Positions 10,374 through 19,636 of a stretch of 64,000 bases of DNA are shown here, in pieces. The translations under genes were made by a program, and so were the position numbers. Where the stretch lies: assembly GCA_023897205.1 (NCBI GenBank), contig JAHWDD010000006.1, positions 1,674,001 through 1,738,000 of the forward strand, given 5' to 3'. The DNA is from Exophiala sp. HKRS030 (Eukaryota; Ascomycota; Eurotiomycetes; Chaetothyriales; Herpotrichiellaceae). Positions within the stretch are counted from its first letter, which is position 1, and each line of letters opens with the position of its first letter. Below the pieces are notes generated by a model, which worked only from the letters and a program-made list of their open reading frames with translations, ran no database searches and was not told the DNA's origin.

Positions 10374-10500
10374 CCATTTCTCAGCTTATTCCGACCGCTT
10401 CTCCGGCCGTTTCATTCACTTCTCAGCTTCTTCCAACCACTTCTCAAGCCATTTGAACCGTTTCTCGGCCCCGGTTCAACCACCTCTCAAACTCTTGTGA
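10374..10500 (+). repeat. Degenerate 21-22 bp minisatellite, about six units
   Basis: Units begin CCayTTCTC and alternate agcttattccga, ggccgtttcatt, agcttcttccaa, aagccatttgaa, ggccccggttcaa and aaactcttgtga. Unit lengths are 20-22 bp. The array lies just downstream of two TACGGAG motifs and is not in a recognised gene. Confidence 0.7.
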
Positions 10501-10819
10501 TCCCTACAGCTTACAGTCATACAAAGATACGCGGTCATGGCAAATATGGGACAAAAGCATTCATCTGGGTGTGTGTGTGTGTGTGTGACGATGATATACT
10601 ATGCTACTTTGTACTATGCAAAGTTATCGACGAGATGGCTTTTGTGTGAAATACAAAACGGAACGTAGAAAATGTACTCCGTAGCGTATAACTCGGTACC
10701 AAATCAATGACTTTTGTCAAGAATGATATGATTTAACATCATCATTATCCGTACAGGCTACCTATATCAACCTAAGAGTCCTAGGTCTCTCTCCTTTGGA
10801 CAAAAAAAAGGTATTCAAT

Positions 10820-12835
10820 CTACCTCCCTTTCATATCCCTCACCAACCCACCATAGTGTTCCTTTTGTTCATCGGCCAATTTTCCCTTGGTGTCGCTGAT
10901 GATGGTCAAGACAAGACTGTAATTGTTGTACAAGTACCTCGACCGTTTGTTCGTGTCGCCTGCGCCCTTGGCCAATCTCCCCATGAGCGTCTCGTACTCT
11001 GACCGTAACCGACCCAGACTGTTGGCGACGGGTTCGTCGTCCCCAGCCTCGGCGCTGAGCGTGAGAATACCATGCAAGAATTGGCCGAAGCGTTGGGTGA
11101 TGGCGTGCGGAGCGAGTGACGACTTGGACGCGTCTGACCCGCCGCCACCGCCACCGACAAGCGAGAACGCTGCACTGGCGCCTCCCCGGGTGGACGGTAG
11201 AGAAACCCTTTTGAGGGACTCGAGATGGAGGTCCATAACCTTTTGGAACCGAGGCCAGAGGAGGATGTTGGTGTAGTTGATGTACGAATCGGCGACGGGG
11301 ATCTTCCGTCGCTGTAATTCGAATGCGAAATGCTGATTGAGTCGCACGCACAGTAAAATCCCGAGACAGTCGTTGGTGTCTTCGACAAGTTGTTTGGTGA
11401 GGTTATGACCCATGGTGAATGTCGGTTCGAAGATCTCCGATACCCGACGCGATAGCTGCTGGAATGTGCTCGTCGAGAACAGCTCGGTGACCACCGAGTA
11501 TTCGGCCGACACGTTGTCGGTGAGAGCTTGATTGAAGTTGCGAAAGGGCGTTTCAAGGTAATGCGTGGACTTGCTGTCCTCGACGAGGTACGCTGGTAAT
11601 GCCGTGTCGTTCTTCGATTTGAGCACATCTTCCCGCCGGCCTAGCCCAAACGCGTCGTGTTGTGCATGACCACCCTTGCTTGAGGCACTGAGGACAGCTC
11701 GTCGTGCAGGAGCAGGTTCGGACCCGAGGAGGTCATACTGATCGAATGTGTGCAGTTGGAGGGACGTGAGTGCTTGTTGATACCGGGTGAAGTTGCTGCT
11801 ATAGTACCATCTCATGGTGTTGACATATGCTTGCGCAATCTCTTCGGCCAGTGTAGGGTGTGCACGAGAGAGAAAGGCGTATAGGTCTTTATACCTCAGG
11901 AACGTTTGTTGTTGGATGACTTGGGCATTGATGTTGGGTGATCTGAGAGCTTTGATCTGACCAACTATGTAGTCTCGTATTCGTTCGATCGCTTTGGCTT
12001 TAAGGTCGTCCAATATCGGTTTGAGGTCTTGGAGAGCTTTGACCTGTTCCGACTTCTTCTCCTTGGCCGCGACGATGGCAGATCGAGCTTCTATCTCGTT
12101 GAGTGCTTTCAGGAAGGTTTCGTCAATGGGGCCCTCGGCGATGGCCCTCACGGTATAGGGTGACAGGCTGACATCTTCGACTGCAGGACCGAGAAGTCGT
12201 TCCACGTTACGACGATTGTCAAGCTTAGCATTCAACTGAATAGAACGAGCCTGGAGATTTTCGATTTCCGCAGATACTTGGCCTAATTCTGCCTTGAAGT
12301 TGGTCAAGTACGTTTCGACTGTCTTGAGCACTTCATCACATTCTGCTATAGACGCATGGAAATCTTTATATTTCTGTCTGTTTTGCTTGGCCGAGATGTC
12401 TATTGTATGATCTGTGGCTCGGATTTGTGGGAGGGTCTCTTGATCGACGAATTCTTGCAGACTCAGACCTCCAAAGTCAATTGTACTTATCCCAGAAGGG
12501 CCTGCCTTGCTGGATGGGACCGCATCCCCTTTGTCTCCCGTCTGTCCTAGTATCCCGCGCAAAACCTTCACGGGGTCGGCCACATCTGGCGGCGGCTTCT
12601 GCTCGAACCGTAATGTTGAGCCATTTGTTGGTCTTGGAGGCAGTGCCAGTGACGAAGAAGATGTGTTGGCACTCAAGTCAAGTGACGAATTGGATCTGTT
12701 TGTGGAGAGCCCGAGACCACTGCGTTGGAGAGGACCGAGGTGGGAGTTCTTGCGCGGAGAGGGAGAATACGGTCTGGAGGGAGTGATAGAGCCGCTGGGA
12801 GTGCCGGAACCTGTAGTCAGTCGATCGAGCCACAT
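10820..12835 (-). CDS. VPS52: VPS52, subunit of the GARP tethering complex
   Basis: A single exon of 671 residues from ATG 12835. The frame extends to a TTG 24 nt upstream, but the start MWLDRL is the usual VPS52 N-terminus. GARP (Vps51-54) tethers endosome-derived vesicles at the trans-Golgi network. After a Ser/Pro-rich N-terminal 90 residues comes the VPS52 core: the FVDQETLPQI segment, then a coiled-coil region (roughly residues 165-260, rich in Glu, Lys and Leu around QVSAEIENLQARSIQLNAKL), the conserved NVERLLGP, and helical rods to the end. A Gly-rich loop (GGGGGGSD) and a Ser/Ala-rich loop interrupt the C-terminal half. The gene is divergent from eIF5A, with 410 bp between the two starts. 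Confidence 0.93.
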   Translation of the reverse strand: MWLDRLTTGSGTPSGSITPSRPYSPSPRKNSHLGPLQRSGLGLSTNRSNSSLDLSANTSSSSLALPPRPTNGSTLRFEQKPPPDVADPVKVLRGILGQTGDKGDAVPSSKAGPSGISTIDFGGLSLQEFVDQETLPQIRATDHTIDISAKQNRQKYKDFHASIAECDEVLKTVETYLTNFKAELGQVSAEIENLQARSIQLNAKLDNRRNVERLLGPAVEDVSLSPYTVRAIAEGPIDETFLKALNEIEARSAIVAAKEKKSEQVKALQDLKPILDDLKAKAIERIRDYIVGQIKALRSPNINAQVIQQQTFLRYKDLYAFLSRAHPTLAEEIAQAYVNTMRWYYSSNFTRYQQALTSLQLHTFDQYDLLGSEPAPARRAVLSASSKGGHAQHDAFGLGRREDVLKSKNDTALPAYLVEDSKSTHYLETPFRNFNQALTDNVSAEYSVVTELFSTSTFQQLSRRVSEIFEPTFTMGHNLTKQLVEDTNDCLGILLCVRLNQHFAFELQRRKIPVADSYINYTNILLWPRFQKVMDLHLESLKRVSLPSTRGGASAAFSLVGGGGGGSDASKSSLAPHAITQRFGQFLHGILTLSAEAGDDEPVANSLGRLRSEYETLMGRLAKGAGDTNKRSRYLYNNYSLVLTIISDTKGKLADEQKEHYGGLVRDMKGR

Positions 12836-13245
12836 CTCGTCGTCCAAGGTCCGGGGCAAAGAGGAGTCCTACTGCGTTATCATGATGAGAGGTTGTACCA
12901 CGACTTGTCAACCTGCGCGGTTCTGTTGAAGCTTGTCGTCGCGATGCAGTACTCCCGTACAGTAGGCCACCTGTTCGCGAGTCCAGTGACCGCGCCAAGC
13001 CATGTGTCCCAATGTGGCTAGCGGGGCTGGTCTTATCCGATTAGCGGGATTTTGCCCCCCGCCGTTTCTTGCCTCGATCCCACTTACAGTTGCACTTTGA
13101 TATTTTCCTTGGGTTCTGGCCTGTGTACTTCATCCTCTCTCCCTTTCTCTTTCTCTCGAAATTTGTCGCCCTCCTGTTATCTTGTCCCGTATTCTCACCG
13201 CCGTATTCCTTTCTTTCATCTCGATAGCATCCTTCTATCTTCAAA
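12836..13245. promoter_or_regulatory. Divergent promoter between VPS52 and eIF5A
   Basis: This 410-bp region separates the two start codons. On the eIF5A side a long pyrimidine-rich stretch (about 13125-13240, many CTTTCT blocks) precedes TCAAAATGG, typical of a highly expressed fungal translation gene. No clear TATA box. Confidence 0.55.
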
Positions 13246-13972
13246 ATGGCCGACGACGCGCAGGTGAGTTGGCGCTCGTCATTTCCCCTCTTTGTCCAGC
13301 ATTGGCGCAGTTTGTTCCTGCGCCTGAGGATGCTTCCAGGGCGGCGCCAAACCATCACCAAGAAAACATGATCTGACATTTCTTTTCCACAGCATGAACA
13401 CACCTTCGAGTCTGCCGATGCCGGTGCCTCGGCCACCTACCCTATGCAATGTTCCGCCTTGAGAAAGAACGGTTTCGTTGTCATCAAGGGTCGCCCATGC
13501 AAGATCGTCGACATGTCCACCTCCAAGACTGGAAAGCACGGTCACGCAAAGGTTCACTTGGTCGCTCTCGATATCTTCACCGGCAAGAAGTTGGAAGATC
13601 TCTCTCCTTCCACCCACAACATGGAGGTTCCCAATGTCACTCGTCGTGAATACCAGTTGGTAAGAGAAGCTTCTACATCTGGCAAGGAAACAGGAGCAAG
13701 AGTGGGCTAACGCGAAAACAGCTCGATATCACTGATGATGGTTTCTTGTCCCTTATGTCCGATGATGGGTCTACCAAGGATGATGTCAAGATGCCAGAAG
13801 GTGAAGTTGGTGACAAGATCGAGAAGCTTTTCCGCACCGATGAGAAGGACACCAGTAAGCAATGCGATCATCCGTTGTGTGCGATTGTCGATACTGATTT
13901 ATTCCAGATGTCATTGTCTTGACTGCCATGGGCGAGGAATGCGCCATGGATGCCAAGGAGGCTCCCAAATAA
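13246..13972 (+). CDS. Translation initiation factor eIF5A (hypusine-containing)
   Basis: Four-exon model: 13246-13263, 13393-13659, 13722-13854, 13908-13972, giving 160 residues, the normal length. eIF5A binds the ribosomal E site and relieves stalling, for example at polyproline. The hypusination loop [12 protein letters not shown] is present; Lys54 in TGKHG is the residue modified by deoxyhypusine synthase and hydroxylase. The N-terminal SH3-like domain is in exon 2 and the C-terminal OB fold ([12 protein letters not shown] to [10 protein letters not shown]) in exons 3-4. The first exon carries only six codons (MADDAQ), followed by a 129-nt intron; long 5' introns are common in such genes. 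Intron 2 has a GCTAAC branch. The acceptor in front of ATGTCATTG (13907) restores TNVIVL. Confidence 0.97.
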
Positions 13973-14560
13973 ATTGGTTGAAGCCCACGACAGACTCGCG
14001 ACATCTTCTCGTGTCTACGACCTACTTGTTAGGGTGCATGACGATGATTTCGCTTATGAGAACACGATAGGTGTCAGGGCAGTCTCTATTACGACCATCT
14101 AGCTGGCAACGTTATCCAGACCTTGCCGAAAGTTGGTATGGACTATAGATCTGTGACTTCGGCCTGAAAAAGCAATTTTCCATCAGTCACGAATTCAATA
14201 GCCTCCAAGCATTGCATTTCGAATTCTTGGTAGTTAGACAAATGCAAGCAATTAAACCACTTATTCCGTATTTTGTATCTGATTGTGTTATCATTGGAAT
14301 TGGTCCATGTCAATCTTGGGAAATTGTGAATCCCGAGTTTTTGATTGGCGCCGGACAATAAAAATATTCACGGGCCTTCAACTTCGATCTCGTATTCTCA
14401 CTGTTCAAGTATCACCACACACGGAGTCAAGTGCCTTCTCTGGATTTTCCATACTGCTCAATCACTCTCGATTAATTGCGCTCGTACTGCTTAGCCAGGG
14501 TTTTATTTCTATCGTCGCCCATCATGTACGGCCGCTTCAGCATATCATTCTCACGACAAA
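13973..14560. other. Intergenic, eIF5A 3' UTR and RRN7 promoter
   Basis: About 590 bp, AT-richer between 14100 and 14360. No gene is supported. The last 40 nt carry a short upstream reading frame that overlaps the RRN7 start. Confidence 0.5.
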
Positions 14561-14568
14561 ATGGATGA
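14524..14568 (+). promoter_or_regulatory. uORF overlapping the RRN7 start codon
   Basis: ATG 14524 opens a 14-codon frame that ends in TGA at 14566-14568, while the main ATG is at 14561. The arrangement ATGGATGA could lower RRN7 translation or require leaky scanning or backward reinitiation. It matters only if transcription begins upstream of 14524. Confidence 0.4.
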
Positions 14569-16618
14569 CGATAATCAATGTCTGTTTTGCGGCTCGACAG
14601 AATTTTACGTCGACGAAGATGGAAGAACCTACTGCGCTCAAGGCCATGAACAAGCCAGAGGGCATGTTGTCGACGAGGATGAAGCGGATTTTGCGAACAG
14701 AGGCAGAGTCGTAAGGAAGAAAGAAGTCAAGGAAAAGCAGAAGTTTTCCAGAGGCAAGTTATGTGTTGAGCTCGGGGGAATCATATTTTTCTAACTCACT
14801 ACAATAGTCCTTCGAGGAGCAAAGGCGTATCAATTGTTCCTTCAGTGCTGGCAATTCATCTTGTGGAAACAGTGTCACACTCTCGTCCACCAGAAAGGCT
14901 TGCCGGACGAATTATGGGTATGCGGTGACCAGACCTTTTTATCTTGTTCCTCTTTGAATGATTTGTGCTGATATCCCTGTGTGCTAGACGGTGGTTCGTG
15001 AACTGTGGACATTGTGGCTTTCAAAATTGGATCGCCGTCTACAAGACCCTATGCGGTCTGATACTCTCACTGAGACAGAGGGAGAAAACGATCCTGTGAC
15101 AGATGATACGGACACAGAACCGGACAACTCAAGAGGAGCCACGGACGCCCAGAAGCGTAAAACAAAAGTACCGAGTCCACTGCTGATCGATACAATTGCT
15201 CTCAACTACCTTGGCATCATCATCTTGCAGAGACCAGTGAGCCTGGCTACCACGTTGAGGTAGGTTAACTCCTTCCACACTGACTCGGCCATCACGACGA
15301 CATGCTGACCGTGACAAGATGGATTCAACTTGAAGAAATCACCTTCATCCGCGCCATCAGACATGTGCCACAAGATATGAAGGATCGCTTACCTTCAGAG
15401 TACCATCTTTCCCTCGATACGACTCGACTCCTTGAAGTCGATGGCCTCCAGATTGCAATTTATCGTCGAGCTGAGATGTTCAATTCGACCTTTGGGATGA
15501 TTCTACCGCCTCTGAACGTCAATCTCTTTCTCTTCAGTTATGTCCGGTTGTTGGCGCTCCCGATCGAAGTGTACGGCATGGCTCGCCGTTTGAACCTCAT
15601 GACGAAATACACCTTTTCATATCCTGACACGACAGTATCCGAGAAGATGCGACGCCATGTAACGTCGTACCCCGAGGCACAGCTGATTTCGCTGTTGGTC
15701 GTCGCTACGAAGCTTTTATTTCCTTTCGACAGCGCCACGGTCAAATGCTACCCTAAGCGCCCCAACGATCCCACGACACTTCGAATGAAGTGGTCGGCTT
15801 GGCTCGAATCGAAGACTCATTACGAACAGGCACTGGACGAGATGCAAGAACCTGACGGTCTCAAACCAGGGACGGAGATTAATGTCACCGATAGAGAGGT
15901 TTTTAGCATGACCGAGAAGCAACTCGACCAGTACATGGACTGGTACCAACGAACGTGGATAGACAATGCATCGTCGCAATCGAAATCGCAAGGACTGGGC
16001 CAAGAAAGTGCTTTGGATAAAGATATTCTAGATATGTTTCCTCTGCATGATGTGCCGCCGGTGGGAACCACGACGCTTGAACATGATCATCATCAGCGTG
16101 CACAATCTCATTTGGAAACTCGAATCAGAGAAGTCCAAGCCTCTCTTCAGTCGCGGAGAGCCGTCAGTTCCGAGGAGGAAACAGAGTACGGTCTGAACCT
16201 GCTCAGACCCGGCGCCCTCTATCCCCGTTATCTCTCCATCGAGGAAATAGACAGGGCGGGCGAGGAAGTTCGAGCGTTCCACGAAGAAGCTGCGCAGGTG
16301 TCGTGTCTCAATCTCAAGACTCTGATGAGAGCCGTGAACAGTACCGAGGAGAAAGTCGACCGGTGGCTAAGAGAGAAACGAAGGAGGGATATATTCGGTG
16401 AGGAAAGCCCCAACGAGGATGGCGACGATCAGAACCTGCACGAGCAAGAGAACGAATTGCCGGCCACCAGCCCCCCCAGCAAGTTGGCTGGCGAAATTGA
16501 AGGGCTGGAATTGGGACCTTCGTCCGCTCTTTATCAGGACCGAGAGGATGTGGACATGGATATCGATATGACACTACTCCCTGAGCTGGACGTCGATGCT
16601 GGACCGTCACGATATTAA
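14561..16618 (+). CDS. RRN7: RNA polymerase I core factor subunit Rrn7/TAF1B
   Basis: Four-exon model: 14561-14753, 14808-14917, 14988-15259, 15319-16618, giving 624 residues. Rrn7/TAF1B is the TFIIB-like protein of the Pol I core factor and recruits Pol I to rDNA promoters in the nucleolus. The N-terminal zinc ribbon is visible as C7, C10, C25 and H29 (CLFCG, then TYCAQGH). It is followed by a basic linker, the first cyclin-like block (YQLFLQCWQFILWKQCHTLVHQKGLP) and the second (from IQLEEITFIRAIRHVP, exon 4). An acidic Asp/Thr-rich loop in exon 3 separates them, and the C-terminus is acidic. Intron 1 starts with gcaagt and so is a GC-AG intron; the other introns are GT-AG. A short uORF overlaps the start. 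Confidence 0.88.
14754..14807 (+). other. GC-AG intron in RRN7
   Basis: Donor gcaagt, branch CTAAC and acceptor acaatag; 54 nt. Splicing here gives the conserved SRVLRGAKAYQLFLQ junction. The nearby GT at 14758 would shift the frame. Confidence 0.65.
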
Positions 16619-17056
16619 AACATCGTGTAATGTGGTCTCATACCCTTTGCGAAATATAGAGCAGGTGAACACACAGCACTGATACTTCGTAGGGATACGG
16701 TCAGCTACGATATGAGATAGCATGGAAATACCTTGTAATCTGGACCGTCCCATTCAACGTCTACACATATCCTCTGGAACGCTAGCTCACCACAAATGAC
16801 CTTGAATCCTCCCCGAACATTGGGTAGTGCTTCGTTCAATCCAGGGCAACTCATTTACCGAACTAGTGCGACCTTCTTCCCGTCAAGTCGGTAGGGTGGG
16901 GGATACTCATCCTCGTCGTCGTAAATCGTCCCACTCCTTTCACCAGCATCCAACATCACGACAACACTTTTGGCATTTTCAGCATTGCATTAATTTTTTA
17001 TATTTTGACATTGCAATATTCGATTATTATGTTTCATCGAGGCGAAGTCAACTTTT
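16619..17056. other. Convergent intergenic region (RRN7 / rhodanese)
   Basis: Both flanking genes end here, so the 438 bp should contain two 3' UTRs. AT-rich from about 16985 to 17035. No gene seen. Confidence 0.5.
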
Positions 17057-17647
17057 TCACGTCTCCCGTTCAACTTTCCCCCCTTTTGCATCCCACTCGA
17101 GCCAACTGCCCGGAAACTCTCCAATCTTGCCACCGAACCCGGCCTGCCTCGCCAACTGCGCCGCCGCCTTCCCCCTCACGCCGGCCTTGCAGTAGAAAAT
17201 CACTTCGTCTTCCTTGCCCGGCTTCTGAAACCCGAACCTCTCCTCGAATTCTTCGGCCGGGAGGAAATAAGCGTCCGATGCCGAGATGGGTAGGTTGTAA
17301 CTCCCCGGGATCTTGCCTGTAGATTTCAACTCGGCCGGTTCACGTACGTCGATCAAGATCCGGTGAGGGTCGGGAGATTCCGTGAGGCTCTGGATGTCGG
17401 CCATGCTGTATATCTTTGAGGTAGACGAGGGGTCCTCTTTTCGTCGGGCGAGGGTGGTGGTGAAATGTCGACGTGGTTGGCGCATAGGCATGGCTGAGGT
17501 TACCCGGGATGGTGGTCTTGCGGCGGGGGACACCGGCTGGGGGTGAACATGTGTGGATGAGGACGAGATTGAAGCTACGCCGAGGGGGCAGGAGAGGTGT
17601 TTTTTGAGAGAATTTGAGAGGGTGGTAAGAGCTCGTTTGGATGACAT
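17057..17647 (-). CDS. Mitochondrial-type single-domain rhodanese
   Basis: An intronless frame of 196 residues from ATG 17647. The first 70 residues are rich in Arg, Ser and Pro with almost no acidic residues, which fits a mitochondrial targeting sequence. The rhodanese domain follows (IYSMADIQSL at about residue 79 onward): LIDVREPAEL is the CH2A-type motif, and the active-site loop is YCKAGVRGKAA, with the catalytic Cys and the CxxGxR pattern. FPGSWLEW is the usual end of the fold. Such proteins (RDL2/RDL1-like) transfer sulfane sulfur, for example from thiosulfate or persulfides. The physiological acceptor is unknown. Confidence 0.9.
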   Translation of the reverse strand: MSSKRALTTLSNSLKKHLSCPLGVASISSSSTHVHPQPVSPAARPPSRVTSAMPMRQPRRHFTTTLARRKEDPSSTSKIYSMADIQSLTESPDPHRILIDVREPAELKSTGKIPGSYNLPISASDAYFLPAEEFEERFGFQKPGKEDEVIFYCKAGVRGKAAAQLARQAGFGGKIGEFPGSWLEWDAKGGKVERET

Positions 17648-19636
17648 TGTCGTTGTTATGTGAGGTTCAAGCTGCGTTTGATATGATGACTGACGATGGA
17701 GTTGTTGTTGTTGTATCTTCTGCTCCTACTGTAGACTTACAGCGCTACTATAGAGCAGTATAAACACAAAAGGAATGCTGTTATGAGTGTATTGGCAAGT
17801 GAGGTGATTTTTGTGTAGGGTTGTAGAATGGATGAATGACATGATATGAAGTGCCTCGGGCGGAACGGCAGAACTACGGGCCGGAATCTGTACCTTCTTG
17901 TTCACATACGCATTCCGTATCAATATATTCCAGCCTTGTCAATAATTGCAACGAACCTATTGATAATGCCGTCAGGTGTGATAGAGAACGATCGCCGTAT
18001 TTCTCATCCCCAATGCCTCCTAAGTTCATCGATTACCCCGTCCTGTTCATCTTGCCATTGGTGCAAAGGCCTCAGCATCTCCGGGTCCTCCTGACTACAG
18101 TACTACACCCTATGACCTTGATCAATCAATCGACGGAATATCAGGGACGGTAACAACAACTTCATTATCCGTACTTCTCCTGATGTCGCCGCGCGCGAAA
18201 CAGCGATATTCACGGAGATAATAGTGGGAAATTCCCTCGTTTCGAAAAATGTAACCTTCTCCTACCTGTACCCCTGACACGACACCACCTCAACCCCGGA
18301 TCTTGGCCAATTCCTCCAAAACGCAATCTTGTCAAGGACGATCAGAGGAGTGACTACGGATAGCCCTGCCACCTATGAAGATTTTTGAGACCACAAAGAA
18401 CACGTAAGTAGGTACGGAGCACTGGGTACGGATTCGGTAGTGGCCTCGATGTCTTCCCTAGACCATACTTTTATTGTACAGCGACTCATCGGACCCCACA
18501 GCTTCTTGTCGATCGACAGGACGAAAACGAGTTGCACATGATCTCCACTAGCATTGTACGAGTACATCACTCTTGATCTGATCGTCTTGAGCATCAGATT
18601 CATGCCAGCCACACATACGGAGTGCATTTGCATGATCGAAGAGAGCACATGGGAAGTAAGTGTTTCTTGGCTTTGATATACTAACGATCATGCAAGACGA
18701 GACGAGGCTTTGAGATCGGTGACTTCCAGATTAGCGCTCATCGACTGGCTAGTCCGTCCCGACCTTCCACTTCCAACCCCCTTGACTCCTTGTACGTTGT
18801 ATTCCACGCGTTGCATCGCAGACACTTACGGAGTCACTACTTTTGCCTGGAACATCTCAGTTGGCCATCGGTTTCGACCTCTTTTCACTTGTTCAATGTC
18901 ACCCTGCAACCTCACTGTCTCTGCATTCGAAATTGCATCTTGCTTCGCCTCCATGCAAATATGCACAAAATGTACAATACGACCGGGCATGACGCTCTTT
19001 TCGATCATCTAAACGAGGCGAGTCTCAGCATATTTACGACACCTTGAACCATCCCGCTCTTTGACGACCACGGATAGTCTTGCCGCATATCTGCTCACAG
19101 GTATGTACCTGACCCGATCCGGACACTGGGACCTCTACGACGCACCTCCAGGTCCCGCCAGCGGTAGCATCAGAATATCTGATTTGACGCATTGCCCTTC
19201 TTTGGACATTGATCCGCTCACACCCGTTCGTCTCGAACTTACCTCAACCCTACCTACCACGGACTGTAGCCTGTCCTCGGAAAAGAACGCGGGTCAAGTT
19301 CTGCTCTAGCGCCCACATGAAGGCCCAAGTAATTTCAAGGCCGTGATCGAGGAAGCTTCAACACCTCTCGAAAGCAACTCGACTCGGCTGTACGGATATG
19401 TCGTTGCCGTCCAAGCAGGGTATATACCTCTCATCTTGGTAGATTTAGGTGAGGATGCATCCGAGATATATAAGAATGGCTATCCCATCGACCTGAACGA
19501 GTTCCTCAGGCAAACTCACCAAGTCACTCCTTTTGCAGCCTTTTTCTGACCCTCAGTCCTTCATTTTTTGTCTTATCTGTTGTCTGTAGTCTTGTCTCAA
19601 GTGTTGTACAATATCCTTTTGTGATATTCAAGCAAT
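17648..19636. other. 2 kb region with a probable gene relic
   Basis: From 17648 to about 18700 I see only short, overlapping frames and a few CGGAG motifs. The right part (18710-19549) contains coding-like sequence broken by stops and is listed separately. The last 90 bp are the GH64 promoter and leader. Confidence 0.45.
18710..19549 (+). pseudogene. Possible decayed gene, function unknown
   Basis: One reading frame runs 18710-19012, 19061-19309 and 19343-19549, separated by in-frame stops that no good intron removes. The gap at TAG 19307-19309 is only about 33 nt. The parts look protein-like: WDLYDAPPGPASG, LTHCPSLDIDPLTPVRLEL and VAVQAGYIPLILVDLGEDA. A neighbouring frame (18790-19047, with DALFDHLNEASLSIF) also looks coding, which would fit a frameshift. 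I do not recognise a family. It could instead be a real gene with introns I failed to place. Confidence 0.35.

Larger units (their letters stand above)
5277..10819. other. 5.5 kb low-complexity tract without a firm gene
   Basis: This is the longest stretch without a recognisable gene. It holds (TG)n and (CA)n arrays, CAA/TTG and CTG triplet runs, AT runs near 7590, C/G-rich low-complexity sequence at 8100-9250 and a minisatellite at 10374-10500. Reading frames overlap heavily on both strands and none matches a family I know. Some parts look transcribed or formerly coding: TATAAATA at 6184 followed by a CAAC-rich leader; a consensus intron (GTAAGT, CTGAC branch, AAG) at 8435-8480; and an acidic frame ending at 9122 (the ATG at 8997 opens MSDEEIPALF and the frame ends DEPMGD). 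A 20-bp exact duplication at 7906 and 8874 shows that part of the tract arose by duplication. The best reading is a fast-evolving, intron-rich or decaying locus. Confidence 0.6.
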
